Positions 50,612-59,727 of a DNA stretch of 64,000 bases are shown here, one piece after another. Both the position numbers and the translations under genes were made by a program. The DNA lies in contig NZ_JAUSXS010000001.1 of the NCBI RefSeq assembly GCF_030816195.1, forward strand, positions 4,859,501 through 4,923,500, given 5' to 3'. Each line of letters starts with the position of its first letter. Positions within the stretch are counted from its first letter, which is position 1. The DNA is from Pseudomonas sp. W4I3. Lineage in GTDB: Bacteria; Pseudomonadota; Gammaproteobacteria; Pseudomonadales; Pseudomonadaceae. Below the pieces are notes generated by a model. That model did not search any database, was not told the origin of the DNA, and was given only the letters and a program-made list of their open reading frames with translations.

Positions 50612-51670
50612 ATGAGCAAGCAACCCTCCCTGAGCTACAAGGACGCCGGTGTAGACATCGACGCCGGTGAAGCATTGGTCGAACGCATCAAGAGCGTCGC
50701 CAAGCGCACTGCGCGCCCTGAAGTCATGGGCGGCCTGGGCGGTTTTGGCGCCCTCTGCGAAATCCCGGCCGGCTACAAGCAACCTGTACTGGTTTCCGGC
50801 ACCGACGGCGTGGGCACCAAGCTGCGCCTGGCCTTGAACCTGAACAAGCACGACAGCATCGGCATCGACCTGGTTGCCATGTGCGTCAACGACCTGGTGG
50901 TCTGCGGCGCCGAGCCGTTGTTCTTCCTCGACTATTACGCCACCGGCAAGCTCAATGTCGAGACCGCAACCCAAGTGGTTACCGGCATCGGCGCCGGCTG
51001 CGAACTGTCGGGTTGCTCCCTGGTCGGCGGCGAAACCGCTGAAATGCCAGGCATGTACGAAGGCGAAGACTACGACCTGGCCGGCTTCTGCGTGGGTGTT
51101 GTTGAAAAAGCCGAGATCATCGACGGCTCCAAAGTGGCGGCCGGCGACGCCCTGCTCGCCCTGCCATCCTCCGGCCCGCACTCCAACGGCTACTCGCTGA
51201 TCCGCAAGATCATCGAAGTGTCCGGCGCCGATATCGAAAACATCCAGCTCGACGGCAAGCCCCTGACCGACCTGCTGATGGCCCCGACGCGCATCTACGT
51301 CAAGCCATTGCTCAAGCTGATCAAGGACACTGGCGCTGTCAAAGCCATGGCCCACATCACTGGCGGCGGCCTGCTGGACAACATCCCGCGCGTTCTGCCA
51401 AAAGGCGCCCAGGCGATTGTCGACGTGGCCAGCTGGCAGCGCCCTGCGGTCTTCGACTGGCTGCAGGAAAAAGGCAACGTCAACGAAACAGAAATGCACC
51501 GCGTACTGAACTGCGGCGTGGGCATGGTCATCTGCGTGGCGCAAGAGCACGTTGAAACCGCGCTGAACGTGTTGCGTGAAGCCGGCGAGCAGCCTTGGGT
51601 GATTGGCCAGATCGCCACCGCTGCCGAAGGCGCGGCCCAGGTTGAACTGAAGAACCTTAAGGCGCATTGA
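50612..51670 (+). CDS. purM: Phosphoribosylformylglycinamidine cyclo-ligase PurM
   Basis: The 352-residue AIR synthetase closes the imidazole ring in purine synthesis (step 5). Signature segments are LSYKDAGVDIDAGEALVERIK, VSGTDGVGTKLRLAL, VGGETAEMPGMY and ITGGGLLDNIPRVLP. ATG at 50612 begins MSKQPSLSYKD; longer frames upstream are rejected. The purN start overlaps the stop (TGATG). Confidence 0.97.
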   Translation: MSKQPSLSYKDAGVDIDAGEALVERIKSVAKRTARPEVMGGLGGFGALCEIPAGYKQPVLVSGTDGVGTKLRLALNLNKHDSIGIDLVAMCVNDLVVCGAEPLFFLDYYATGKLNVETATQVVTGIGAGCELSGCSLVGGETAEMPGMYEGEDYDLAGFCVGVVEKAEIIDGSKVAAGDALLALPSSGPHSNGYSLIRKIIEVSGADIENIQLDGKPLTDLLMAPTRIYVKPLLKLIKDTGAVKAMAHITGGGLLDNIPRVLPKGAQAIVDVASWQRPAVFDWLQEKGNVNETEMHRVLNCGVGMVICVAQEHVETALNVLREAGEQPWVIGQIATAAEGAAQVELKNLKAH

Positions 51671-52320
51671 TGCCTGTTACCTGTGATGTGGTGGTGCTGC
51701 TCTCCGGCACCGGCAGTAACTTGCAGGCCCTGATCGACAGCACGCGTACCGGCGACAGCCCGGTGCGCATCGCTGCGGTGATTTCCAACCGCAGCGACGC
51801 CTACGGCCTGCAGCGCGCCAGGGACGCGGGTATCGAAACCCGCTCGCTGGACCACAAGGCATTCGATGGTCGCGAGGCCTTCGACCGCGCGTTGATCGAA
51901 CTGATCGACGCCTTCAACCCCAAGCTCGTCGTCCTGGCCGGCTTCATGCGCATCCTCAGCGCTGATTTCGTGCGGCATTACGAAGGACGCCTGCTCAATA
52001 TCCACCCGTCCCTGCTGCCCAAGTACAAGGGCATGCACACCCACCAACGCGCCCTCGACGCCGGCGACAGCGAGCATGGCTGCAGCGTGCACTTTGTCAC
52101 CGAGGAACTCGATGGCGGGCCTCTGGTCGTACAGGCAGTGGTTCCGGTAGAGTCACAAGACTCGGCGCAGACACTTGCGCAACGGGTTCATACCCAGGAA
52201 CACAGGATTTACCCGTTGGCTGTTCGCTGGTTTGCCGAGGGTCGGTTGATTCTTGGTGAACAGGGTGCATTATTGGACGGTCAGTTACTCGCGGCCAGCG
52301 GCCACTTGATTCGAACCTAG
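51670..52320 (+). CDS. purN: Phosphoribosylglycinamide formyltransferase PurN
   Basis: The 216-residue enzyme transfers the formyl group from 10-formyl-THF to GAR (step 3). The opening VVVLLSGTGSNLQALID, the folate-binding region LAGFMRILSADFV, and the catalytic segment NIHPSLLPKYKGMHTHQRALDAGDSEHGCSVHFVTEELDGGP (Asn, His and Asp) are all present. It overlaps purM by one base. Confidence 0.97.
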   Translation: MPVTCDVVVLLSGTGSNLQALIDSTRTGDSPVRIAAVISNRSDAYGLQRARDAGIETRSLDHKAFDGREAFDRALIELIDAFNPKLVVLAGFMRILSADFVRHYEGRLLNIHPSLLPKYKGMHTHQRALDAGDSEHGCSVHFVTEELDGGPLVVQAVVPVESQDSAQTLAQRVHTQEHRIYPLAVRWFAEGRLILGEQGALLDGQLLAASGHLIRT

Positions 52321-52328
52321 GAGATTTT

Positions 52329-53042
52329 ATGCGTCGCGCCCTGCTTTTCGCTTTTGCGCTGTTCGCTCTGCCTGCCGTGCAAGCGGCAGACCTTCACCCC
52401 TTCTCCGTCAGCTACACCGCCGACTGGAAGCAGCTTCCCATGAGTGGTTCGGCTGAACGCAGCCTGACCAAAAACGGCGACGGCACCTGGACCTTGAACT
52501 TCAAGGCCTCGATGATGATTGCCAGCCTGACCGAAACCAGCGTGATCCTGTTTGACAAGGACACCCTGCAGCCCAAGAGCTACAGCTTCGAACGCGGTGG
52601 CCTGGGCAAGGCGAAGAAGATCAACCTGGACTTCGACCAGGCGACCAAGAAAATCACCGGCTTTGAAAACAAGGACCCGGTTAACGTCACCCTCGAAAGC
52701 GGCATGCTCGACAAGTCCACGTACCAACTCGCCCTTCAGCGTGACGTGGCTGCCGGCAAGAAAAGCATGAGCTACCGCGTAGCCGAAGGTACTGATGTCG
52801 ACACCTATGACTTCCGCGTGATTGGCCCGGAAAAGGTCCAGACCAAGGTAGGCTCCATCGACGCGATCAAGGTTGAGCGCGTGCGTGATCCCTCGCAGAG
52901 CAAGCGCATTACCCAGATGTGGTTTGCCAAGGACCAAGGCGGCATTCTGGTTGCCTTGCGCCAGGTTGAGACCGATGGCAAGGAATACAACATCATGCTG
53001 CAGGATGGCACCGTTGACGGCCAGGCTGTCAAAGGTAGCTGA
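52329..53042 (+). CDS. DUF3108 family exported protein
   Basis: The 237-residue protein has a signal peptide (MRRALLFAFALFALPAVQAA) and a beta-rich body typical of DUF3108: LHPFSVSYTADWKQLPMSGSAERSL and DTYDFRVIGPEKVQTKVGSIDAIKVERVR. Members resemble lipocalin-like envelope proteins of unknown function. It lies eight bases after purN and ends with a terminator, so it is part of the purMN transcript. Confidence 0.87.
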   Translation: MRRALLFAFALFALPAVQAADLHPFSVSYTADWKQLPMSGSAERSLTKNGDGTWTLNFKASMMIASLTETSVILFDKDTLQPKSYSFERGGLGKAKKINLDFDQATKKITGFENKDPVNVTLESGMLDKSTYQLALQRDVAAGKKSMSYRVAEGTDVDTYDFRVIGPEKVQTKVGSIDAIKVERVRDPSQSKRITQMWFAKDQGGILVALRQVETDGKEYNIMLQDGTVDGQAVKGS

Positions 53043-53062
53043 TGCGCTGATGATTCGAAGAA

Positions 53063-53091
53063 AAGCCTCGCTGAATGCGGGGCTTTTTTTT
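53063..53091 (+). terminator. Rho-independent terminator of purM-purN-DUF3108
   Basis: AAAGCCTCGC-TGAAT-GCGGGGCTTTTTTTT: G:C-rich stem with one mismatch and a long T-run. Confidence 0.85.
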
Positions 53092-53116
53092 GCCTGCAGG
53101 TTTTGTTGTGAGCCGC

Positions 53117-53194
53117 CACCGCTATCGGGAGCAAGCCCCCTCCCACACTTGGAATGCGTTCCAAAATGTGGGAGGGGGCTTGCTCCCGATGGCG
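53117..53194. repeat. REPIN with arms in reverse order
   Basis: CACCGCTATCGGGAGCAAGC (from 53117) is followed by TGTGGGAGGGGGCTTGCTCC (53167-53186), with the CCCAC heads facing inward, the reverse of the arrangement at 45562. Confidence 0.8.
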
Positions 53195-53400
53195 TCAGTA
53201 GCCTGCCCCCAACATGAAACTTTTGTCATCCAACCTCAGCCATTGCGGCCAAACGCCGCGATTTACGTGGCCTGCGCCACTGTTGCGTTTCCCGCAATAA
53301 ATTGTTGCGTGCAAAAGCAGTTTACTTAGCAAGCTAACAAATCATATAACAAAGGCCTGCGACGACTTGCCGCAGGCCCACCAGAGATTGGAGCAAGCAG

Positions 53401-53589
53401 ATGACTGTAAAAGTAACTGAACGCGACGATGAACATATGTCCCATGAAGCGATAGGCCACGGGATTCACATCTGGGATGTCCATCAGCAAGACGTATTGG
53501 TCGGCATGTTCCACAACGAGAGCGACGCCCACAATTATAAAAACGAGCTGGAAACTCTCGAACTGCAACGCCAGGCAAAAAGCTCCTGA
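53401..53589 (+). CDS. Small conserved-looking protein of unknown function
   Basis: The 62-residue protein starts MTVKVTERDDEHMSHEAIGHGIHIWDVHQQ. Charged and His-rich, with no membrane segment, it ends in a helix (ESDAHNYKNELETLELQRQAK). A terminator follows 55 bases later and the upstream region is well separated, so it is probably a monocistronic gene. I do not recognise it. Confidence 0.7.
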   Translation: MTVKVTERDDEHMSHEAIGHGIHIWDVHQQDVLVGMFHNESDAHNYKNELETLELQRQAKSS

Positions 53590-53643
53590 AACACTGAACT
53601 CACGTAGACACTCGGCCCACGCAGCCGAGCCGCCTACACACAA

Positions 53644-53670
53644 AAACCCCGCCTTTGAGCGGGGTTTTTC
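53644..53670 (+). terminator. Rho-independent terminator
   Basis: AACCCCGC-CTTTGA-GCGGGGTT with a T-run; ends the 62-residue gene. Confidence 0.88.
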
Positions 53671-53772
53671 GTTTATTGCAAACACGCACTGAACCCGCTT
53701 GATCCTGCGGCTCCCGCCCTTCCCCACTTGAAAAATCATGTATGCAAAAAGCGTAACAACAAATAGACATTT

Positions 53773-53791
53773 GGTAATGATTCTCGATAGT
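53773..53791 (+). promoter_or_regulatory. Candidate Fur box
   Basis: GGTAATGATTCTCGATAGT resembles the 19-bp Fur consensus GATAATGATAATCATTATC (left half AATGAT exact, right half degenerate). It lies 46 bases before the siderophore synthetase start and would give iron-repressed expression. Confidence 0.7.
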
Positions 53792-53836
53792 ATCGCTGCG
53801 CTTTCACTCGGCCCCACGGAAACGGAGTTTGACTTG

Positions 53837-55762
53837 ATGCACGGATACATCATCACACCGGAACAATCGCTGCTTGGCCGCTGGGGTGAAGCTCTCGCCA
53901 CCCGTCAATTCCAGGCCAGGCACCTTTCCATGGATTCGCTGGTGGCGACCTTGGCGCCCGCTTGCGAACGCAGTTTTCAACGCCTGATCCAAGCGCTGTT
54001 TCGTGAAGGCCTGCTCGACCCCGACACCCTCAGCCACGATGAACATGACCACTGCTGGTTGGTGCTACCCGACCAGAGCCGCCTGTGCTTCGAACACTTG
54101 CAGCCCGGCCGTATGGCTAGCTGGGACTTGCGAGGCAAGGTCAGCCTGCTGCGGGCCGGGCAGCCCGAACAGCGCATCCAGTTTCCGTCGCAGTTGCTGA
54201 CGCTGCTCAACACCAGCCTGCAATCGCCTGCCGACCCTGAGGTCTTGAACCGTCTCAATGCAGAGATCGACGACAGCTTCATCAACGATACGCTGTGCCT
54301 CGCCTTTCACGAGCAATGGACGCAGAACCTGCACGCCTCAATGGGCGCTGAGCATCAGGACAACCTGCTCAGCTACCTCAAGAACGACGCCGAGGTTTGC
54401 AACCCGACATCAGTGCTTGAGCAATGGGGCACGCTCGGTCACCCCTGGCACCCCAACTACAAGACGAAGCTGGGTTTGGGAACAGACCAGGTGATTGATT
54501 TCTCGCCAGAGTTCGAGGCGCGTTTCCCTGTGTTGCTGTGTGCGTTGCACCGCCAGTACGCCCATGTCGAAAGCCTGGCCGGAACTACGGATTACTGGCA
54601 GTGGTGGCAAAGCCACTTCCCGCAGGCCGCCCGCCAATTGACCGCACAACTGACCGCTCAGGGTCTGGAGGCCAGCGATTATCTGCCGCTGCCTGCCCAC
54701 CCCTGGCAAGCTCGCCAGGAATTACCGCAGCTGTTCGCCAATGAAATCGGTGACCGCTTGCTGGTGCTGACCGACATCGTTGCATTCACTGCCCACCCCA
54801 CCATGTCGTTCCGCACCGTTCTGCCTGAAGGCCGGAGCGATGCGCCGATGGTCAAGCTGCCGGTGTCGCTGCGACTGACCAGCGTACAGCGCACCGTTTC
54901 GCCACGCTCGGCGCGCATGGGCCCGCGGATCAGCCACCTGCTGCTGGCAGTCCTGGAACGCGAGCCTGCGATTAAGAACATCCTCAGCATCGTCCCCGAG
55001 CGCATCGGTGTGCATTTCAAGCCACAGCCGGTCAATGATGAACACTCTCGCCACTTGGCGGTGCTCTACCGCGACAATCCGCAGAGGCAGCTCCAGCCGG
55101 GAGAAATGGCGGTGCCGGTGGGCAGCCTGTTTGCCACCGACCAGCACGGCCAGCCGCTGCTCAAGCAATGGGTGCGGCTGAGCAAAGGCAAGGATGACGC
55201 GGACGCCATGTTCGCCTTCTTCCACGACTACGCCGCGATTAGCGTGCCGGCACTGCTGGGCATGTATTTGCGCTACGGCATTGCCTTCGAGGCCCATCAG
55301 CAGAACTCCTTCATGGTCATGGCTGCTGACGGGCAATTGAGCCGCCTGTTGTTGCGCGATTTCGGCGATATCCGTATCGACCGCAAAACCTTGCACGCCC
55401 GTGGCCTGGACATTGAACTGCACGACCCGAAGATGACGCTGTACGACGATGCCGGTTTCGTCCGCGACAAGCTGCTGCACACGGTGTTCATGTGTCACCT
55501 GGGCGAATTGGTACTGCTCGCCTCGCGCCACTTCGACCTGCCCCAGGCACGGCTCTGGAAGGCGCTGTCGGCACAGGTCAGCCAATGCTTTGACGCCTTG
55601 CGCGGCCAGGTTGAGCCGCAACGCTGGGAAACCGAGCGCGAGGCACTGCTGGAGCTGGACTGGCCAGCGAAGTCGTTCATGCGCATGCGCCTGATGGAAA
55701 GCCACGCCGATATCGTCGGACGCCTGCCCAACCCGTTGAGCGCCATTGCCAATGCCGAATAA
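53837..55762 (+). CDS. IucA/IucC-family (NIS) siderophore synthetase
   Basis: The 641-residue NRPS-independent siderophore synthetase activates a carboxylate with ATP and condenses it with an amine or alcohol. Typical motifs are GHPWHPNYKTKLGLG (about 200-214), PTMSFRTVLPEG and MVKLPVSLRLTSVQRTVSP (about 320-350), EAHQQNSFMV (about 485) and LLRDFGDIRID (about 503). The ATG at 53837 (MHGYIITPEQSLLGRW) is preceded by GGAG; an upstream 33-codon extension covers the Fur box and is rejected. The substrate cannot be told from the sequence. It overlaps the exporter gene by 11 bases. Confidence 0.92.
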   Translation: MHGYIITPEQSLLGRWGEALATRQFQARHLSMDSLVATLAPACERSFQRLIQALFREGLLDPDTLSHDEHDHCWLVLPDQSRLCFEHLQPGRMASWDLRGKVSLLRAGQPEQRIQFPSQLLTLLNTSLQSPADPEVLNRLNAEIDDSFINDTLCLAFHEQWTQNLHASMGAEHQDNLLSYLKNDAEVCNPTSVLEQWGTLGHPWHPNYKTKLGLGTDQVIDFSPEFEARFPVLLCALHRQYAHVESLAGTTDYWQWWQSHFPQAARQLTAQLTAQGLEASDYLPLPAHPWQARQELPQLFANEIGDRLLVLTDIVAFTAHPTMSFRTVLPEGRSDAPMVKLPVSLRLTSVQRTVSPRSARMGPRISHLLLAVLEREPAIKNILSIVPERIGVHFKPQPVNDEHSRHLAVLYRDNPQRQLQPGEMAVPVGSLFATDQHGQPLLKQWVRLSKGKDDADAMFAFFHDYAAISVPALLGMYLRYGIAFEAHQQNSFMVMAADGQLSRLLLRDFGDIRIDRKTLHARGLDIELHDPKMTLYDDAGFVRDKLLHTVFMCHLGELVLLASRHFDLPQARLWKALSAQVSQCFDALRGQVEPQRWETEREALLELDWPAKSFMRMRLMESHADIVGRLPNPLSAIANAE

Positions 55763-56964
55763 CGGCACGGCGCTGCGGCTGCTGGTGGTGATTCAGTTGG
55801 TGTCGATGGGGGCCATGGAGATGAGCGGCCCCTTCTGGCCGCTGCAGATTCAGAAGCTGTTGGGTGTTGCCAATGCCCAGTACACCGGCCTGTTGTCTTC
55901 GCTGGTGTACGCCGGGCCCATGATGGCGGCGATGATCCTGACGCCCCTGTGGGGCCGACTGGGCGACCGCACCCGGGCACAAGCCGATGATCATCCGTGC
56001 GTTGCTGGCGTTGGCGGTGTGCCAGGCGCTGGCGGCGCTTACCCTCGACCCTTGGGTGCTGGTGGCCATTCGCGTGGCGCAAGGGGCCCTGGCCGGTTTC
56101 ATCGCGGCAGCCCAAGCCTATGCGCTGGCCTGCTGCGGCGACGGTGGACGCGGGCATATTCTGGCCCGGCTGCAATCGGCCACCGCCGTCGGTTCCCTGG
56201 CCGGACCGGTGTTGGGCGGCTGGCTGATGGATATATCCGGTTTCGCATTGCTGTGCTACAGCGCCACCGCCGTCTGCGTGTTGTGCGCAATAATCAGTCT
56301 GTTTTTACCCAACGACTCACCCCGATCGAGACCTGCACGCACCTCGAAGCCCGCCGCACTTCCCAAAGGCTGGATTGGCGGGATGCTGGGAATCATCGTA
56401 TTGATTCAAGCAGCCAAGATGATGCCGCAACCGTTCTACGCGTTATATGTTGCCGATATCCTGCACGCCCCCGCGTGGCTGATCGGCGCCAGCTATGCCG
56501 CCAGCGCATTGACCCTGGCGCTGTCCGCGCCGTTATGGGGCCGCCTGTTCGATCGACATCAACCCGCACACACGCTGCGCATTATCGAGTGGGTCACCTG
56601 GGCCTGCGCCTTGACGCTGGCCTTCACGGCGCTGGCCAGTGAATGGCTGGGATTCATCGCCAGTCGACTGCTATGGGGCGTGTGGCAAGGCGCCTTGTTG
56701 CCCGTTGCCTACACGCTGATCGCCAACACCGTAGCGCCGAGCCAGCAAGGTTTCGCCCTGGGGATGGGCAACAGCGCCGCGAAAGCAGGTGCGTTGGGCG
56801 GCGCGCTGATCGGGGGCATCGGCATGGGCTTGGTGGGTTTGGCGCACAGCTTCTGGCTGGTGGCACTCACCTATGCATTGGCCGCCGTCGGCATCCGCGC
56901 AATCCGCTCGTTGACGTGCATGCCTGAAACATCGGCTCTTTCTGTCAATACTTCTAATAACTGA
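55752..56964 (+). pseudogene. MFS siderophore exporter, frameshifted
   Basis: The gene encodes a 12-helix MFS carrier of about 403 residues that probably exports the siderophore. The first frame starts at the ATG at 55752 (MPNNGTALRLLVVIQ) and reads to TPLWGRLGDRT. The rest continues in another frame as MIIRALLALAVCQALAALTLDPW. The break lies at 55971-55975 (CACCCGGGC). Removing one C gives GRLGDRTGHKPMIIR, the expected motif-A loop. Either a sequencing error or a true inactivating insertion is possible. It overlaps the synthetase and is followed by the receptor. Confidence 0.85.
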
Positions 56965-56973
56965 GACAAGCTC

Positions 56974-59094
56974 ATGAACACATCGCAATGGGCAGTGCTG
57001 CTGCCGCTTTTCGGGTCGATAAGTGCCCCTGCCTGGGCCGACCAGACAGAGCAGACCCAGGCCGCGCCGACCACCCTGCAGTTACAGGAGACCGTGGTCT
57101 CGGCCACGCGCAATGAAACCAGCATCGCGCAGATTCCAGGCTCGGTGCAGGTGATCAACGAAGAGCAGATCCGCCAGCAGACCGGGGCCGGACGCCGCGT
57201 CGCCGATATCCTCGGCCAACTGGTGCCGGGTATCGCCCCTTCCAGCGGCGGCATGAGCAACTTCGGTCAGACGCTTCGGGGGCGCAATACCCTGATCCTG
57301 ATCGATGGGGTTTCCCAGAACGCCACACGGGATAACTTCCGCCAGCTCAACAGCGTAGCGCCGGAAAGCATCGAACGCATCGAAGTGATCTCCGGCGCCA
57401 GCAGTGTCTACGGCGCAGGCGCATCAGGCGGCATCATCAACATCATCACCAAGCGCAACAAGGGTGAAGACCTGGCCTTCAGCAGCAAGGTCGGCATGAC
57501 CGCCGGCAATAACTTCAGCCACAAGGGCTTTTCCTACGAGGCGTTTCAAAGTGCCACAGGGCGCAAGGGCCCGGTGGACTGGTACCTCTCAGGCAACACC
57601 GTGCAGCGCAACGACCAGTTCGACGGCAACGGCAAACGCATCCCTCAGGACACGTCCCAGGGCAGCAACATGGACACCGACACCTACGACCTGCAAGGGC
57701 GCTTCGGCTACGAGCTCGATGACGACAAGAAGCTCAGCCTGTCGCTGCAGGACTACAAGGACGAGCAAGACACCCGCTACACCAAGAACCCACGCATCAC
57801 CAGCTCTGCGGTCGCGGTAAAGGGCCTGGACCTGGGCGACCAGCCTTACACCCACAACCAGGCGGTCAACCTTAACTACACCGACAAGGATTTCTACGGC
57901 CAGGGCCTGCAGGTGGAAAGTTACTGGCGCCGCGCGGATGCGTTGTTCTTCCCGGACCTGTCCAGGGGCCGAGCAGGCGTATCGGACAACAACAGCGTGC
58001 AAGATGTGTATGGCTTGCGCGCAGCGATCGACACACAGATGCCGGACATCGGCCCGGCGACCGGCAACCTGGTCTGGGGTGCCGACTATGACCATGAAAC
58101 CTCGCGTCAACGCGGCGACCAGTACCGCGTCAACGGCCTGAGCTACACCAAGACCGGCACCACCTTCGAGCTGGGCCCGGACATCCAGACCACCACCAAG
58201 GCCATCTTCGGCCAACTGTCCTATGACATCGGTGACTGGACCTTGCGCGGTGGCGTGCGCCGCGAGTGGATCGAGAGCGATGTCGACGACAGCATCGCTT
58301 ACGGCGAAATCGTTCAGACCGGCAACCGCGCGACGCTGCCGGGCGGCACCCTCAAGTATGACGACACCCTCTACAACCTCGGCGCGGTGTACCACCTGAC
58401 CGAAAACCAGGATGTATTCGCCAACTTCAGCCAGGGCTTTTCCCTGCCGGATATCCAGCGTTTCCTGCGTGACGTCAACAGCACGTACAACATTCAGGAC
58501 CTCAATGCCCAGGCGCTGAAGGTCAACAGCTATGAACTGGGCTGGCGTGGCAACTGGGACAAATGGCTGGCCAATGTCACGGCGTATGAAAACACGTCGG
58601 ATGTGACGCAGTTCTATGACGCCAATGACCGCGTACTGCGCCTGATCAATCAGAAAGAACGCGTGCGTGGCATCGAAACCAGCCTGACCTACAACGTCAA
58701 CGACCAATGGTCAGTAGGCGGCACGTACGCCTACGCCAAAGGCGAGACCCAGCAGAACGGCAAGTGGATCGACCTGCCCGCCACCCGTATCTCGCCCGCC
58801 AAGACCACAGCTTTTGTCGGCTATGACCGTGGCGACTACAGCCTGCGCCTGCAGGGCATGCGCCTGGCCAATTACGACGCCGCGTTCAAGGACAACAACG
58901 GGCGCGATATCCAGGGCTACACCCTGGTCGACCTGCTCGGCTCGGTAAGCCTGCCGGTAGGTCGCCTCGAAGGTGCGGTGTACAACCTCAGCAACCGCAA
59001 CTACCAGAACATGTTCGCCCAGGCCAACGCCCGCGCGCCGTACCCGAATGCCGAAGGTCGCACCTTCAGCCTCAGCTATGCGGTGGATTGGTAA
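56974..59094 (+). CDS. TonB-dependent siderophore receptor (IutA/RhtA-like)
   Basis: The 706-residue outer-membrane receptor has a signal peptide (about 1-22, ending APAWA), a TonB-box-like ETVVSATRNET, the plug (GSVQVINEEQIRQQTG, TLILIDGVSQNATRDNFRQLNSVAPESIERIEVISGASSVYGAGASGGIINIITKR) and a 22-strand barrel ending LSYAVDW. The plug sequence is like the aerobactin and rhizobactin receptors, which fits a citrate-hydroxamate-type ligand. It begins nine bases after the exporter, and a terminator follows it. Confidence 0.93.
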   Translation: MNTSQWAVLLPLFGSISAPAWADQTEQTQAAPTTLQLQETVVSATRNETSIAQIPGSVQVINEEQIRQQTGAGRRVADILGQLVPGIAPSSGGMSNFGQTLRGRNTLILIDGVSQNATRDNFRQLNSVAPESIERIEVISGASSVYGAGASGGIINIITKRNKGEDLAFSSKVGMTAGNNFSHKGFSYEAFQSATGRKGPVDWYLSGNTVQRNDQFDGNGKRIPQDTSQGSNMDTDTYDLQGRFGYELDDDKKLSLSLQDYKDEQDTRYTKNPRITSSAVAVKGLDLGDQPYTHNQAVNLNYTDKDFYGQGLQVESYWRRADALFFPDLSRGRAGVSDNNSVQDVYGLRAAIDTQMPDIGPATGNLVWGADYDHETSRQRGDQYRVNGLSYTKTGTTFELGPDIQTTTKAIFGQLSYDIGDWTLRGGVRREWIESDVDDSIAYGEIVQTGNRATLPGGTLKYDDTLYNLGAVYHLTENQDVFANFSQGFSLPDIQRFLRDVNSTYNIQDLNAQALKVNSYELGWRGNWDKWLANVTAYENTSDVTQFYDANDRVLRLINQKERVRGIETSLTYNVNDQWSVGGTYAYAKGETQQNGKWIDLPATRISPAKTTAFVGYDRGDYSLRLQGMRLANYDAAFKDNNGRDIQGYTLVDLLGSVSLPVGRLEGAVYNLSNRNYQNMFAQANARAPYPNAEGRTFSLSYAVDW

Positions 59095-59118
59095 GCTGCA
59101 CGCAGCTGGTTAAAACAC

Positions 59119-59142
59119 AAACCCCGCCTTTTGGCGGGGTTT
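59119..59142. terminator. Terminator after the receptor gene
   Basis: AAACCCCGCC-TTTT-GGCGGGGTTT, with T-rich flanks on the + strand. It lies between the convergent receptor and DUF2058 genes. Confidence 0.85.
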
Positions 59143-59156
59143 GTTGTTTCAGCGGC

Positions 59157-59702
59157 TTACCACATCAGATCGTCAGGGATCTGGTAGGCAGCGTACGGAT
59201 CGTCCTCATCCGGCACCTGGCTTTCCGTCAGGATATTGAGTTGCACGATACGCTCCGGCGCGCGCTCCTGGATCTTAAGCGCGGCTTCGCGCGGGATCAC
59301 CTCATAACTGCCGCCGTGGTGCACGATGGCCAGGGAGCCGTTGCTCAGTTTGTTGCGCATCAGCGTGTTGACCGACAGGCGCTTGACCTTCTTGTCATCC
59401 ACGAAGTTGTAGTAATCCTCGGTGGTCAACTTAGGCAGGCGCGAGGTTTCGATCAACTGCTTGACCTGGGCCGTACGCGCCTTGGCCTCGGCTTTTTCCT
59501 GCTGCTGACGGTTCAGCTCCTGGTCACGCTTGACCTTCTCGGCGTGCGCCTCGGCCGCCAGGCGCGCCTGGGTGTCATCGACTTCAGCCTGACCCTTGTG
59601 GACCAGCCGCTGCTGTTTCTGCTTCTCTTTGCCGACCTGCTTGGCCTGCTTTTGGTTGACCAGACCTGCTTTGAGCAACTGGTCGCGAAGGGAAAGGCTC
59701 AT
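59157..59702 (-). CDS. DUF2058 (YaiL) family protein
   Basis: The 181-residue protein is highly charged and mostly coiled-coil in its first half: MSLSLRDQLLKAGLVNQKQAKQVGKEKQKQQRLVHKGQAEVD. The second half has the conserved TTEDYYNFVDDKKVKRLSVNTLMRNKLSNGSLAIVHHGGSYEVIP. The function is not established. It lies just upstream of mazG on the minus strand. Confidence 0.9.
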   Translation of the reverse strand: MSLSLRDQLLKAGLVNQKQAKQVGKEKQKQQRLVHKGQAEVDDTQARLAAEAHAEKVKRDQELNRQQQEKAEAKARTAQVKQLIETSRLPKLTTEDYYNFVDDKKVKRLSVNTLMRNKLSNGSLAIVHHGGSYEVIPREAALKIQERAPERIVQLNILTESQVPDEDDPYAAYQIPDDLMW

Positions 59703-59727
59703 GGTGCTTACTCACTTGGGCAACTGC

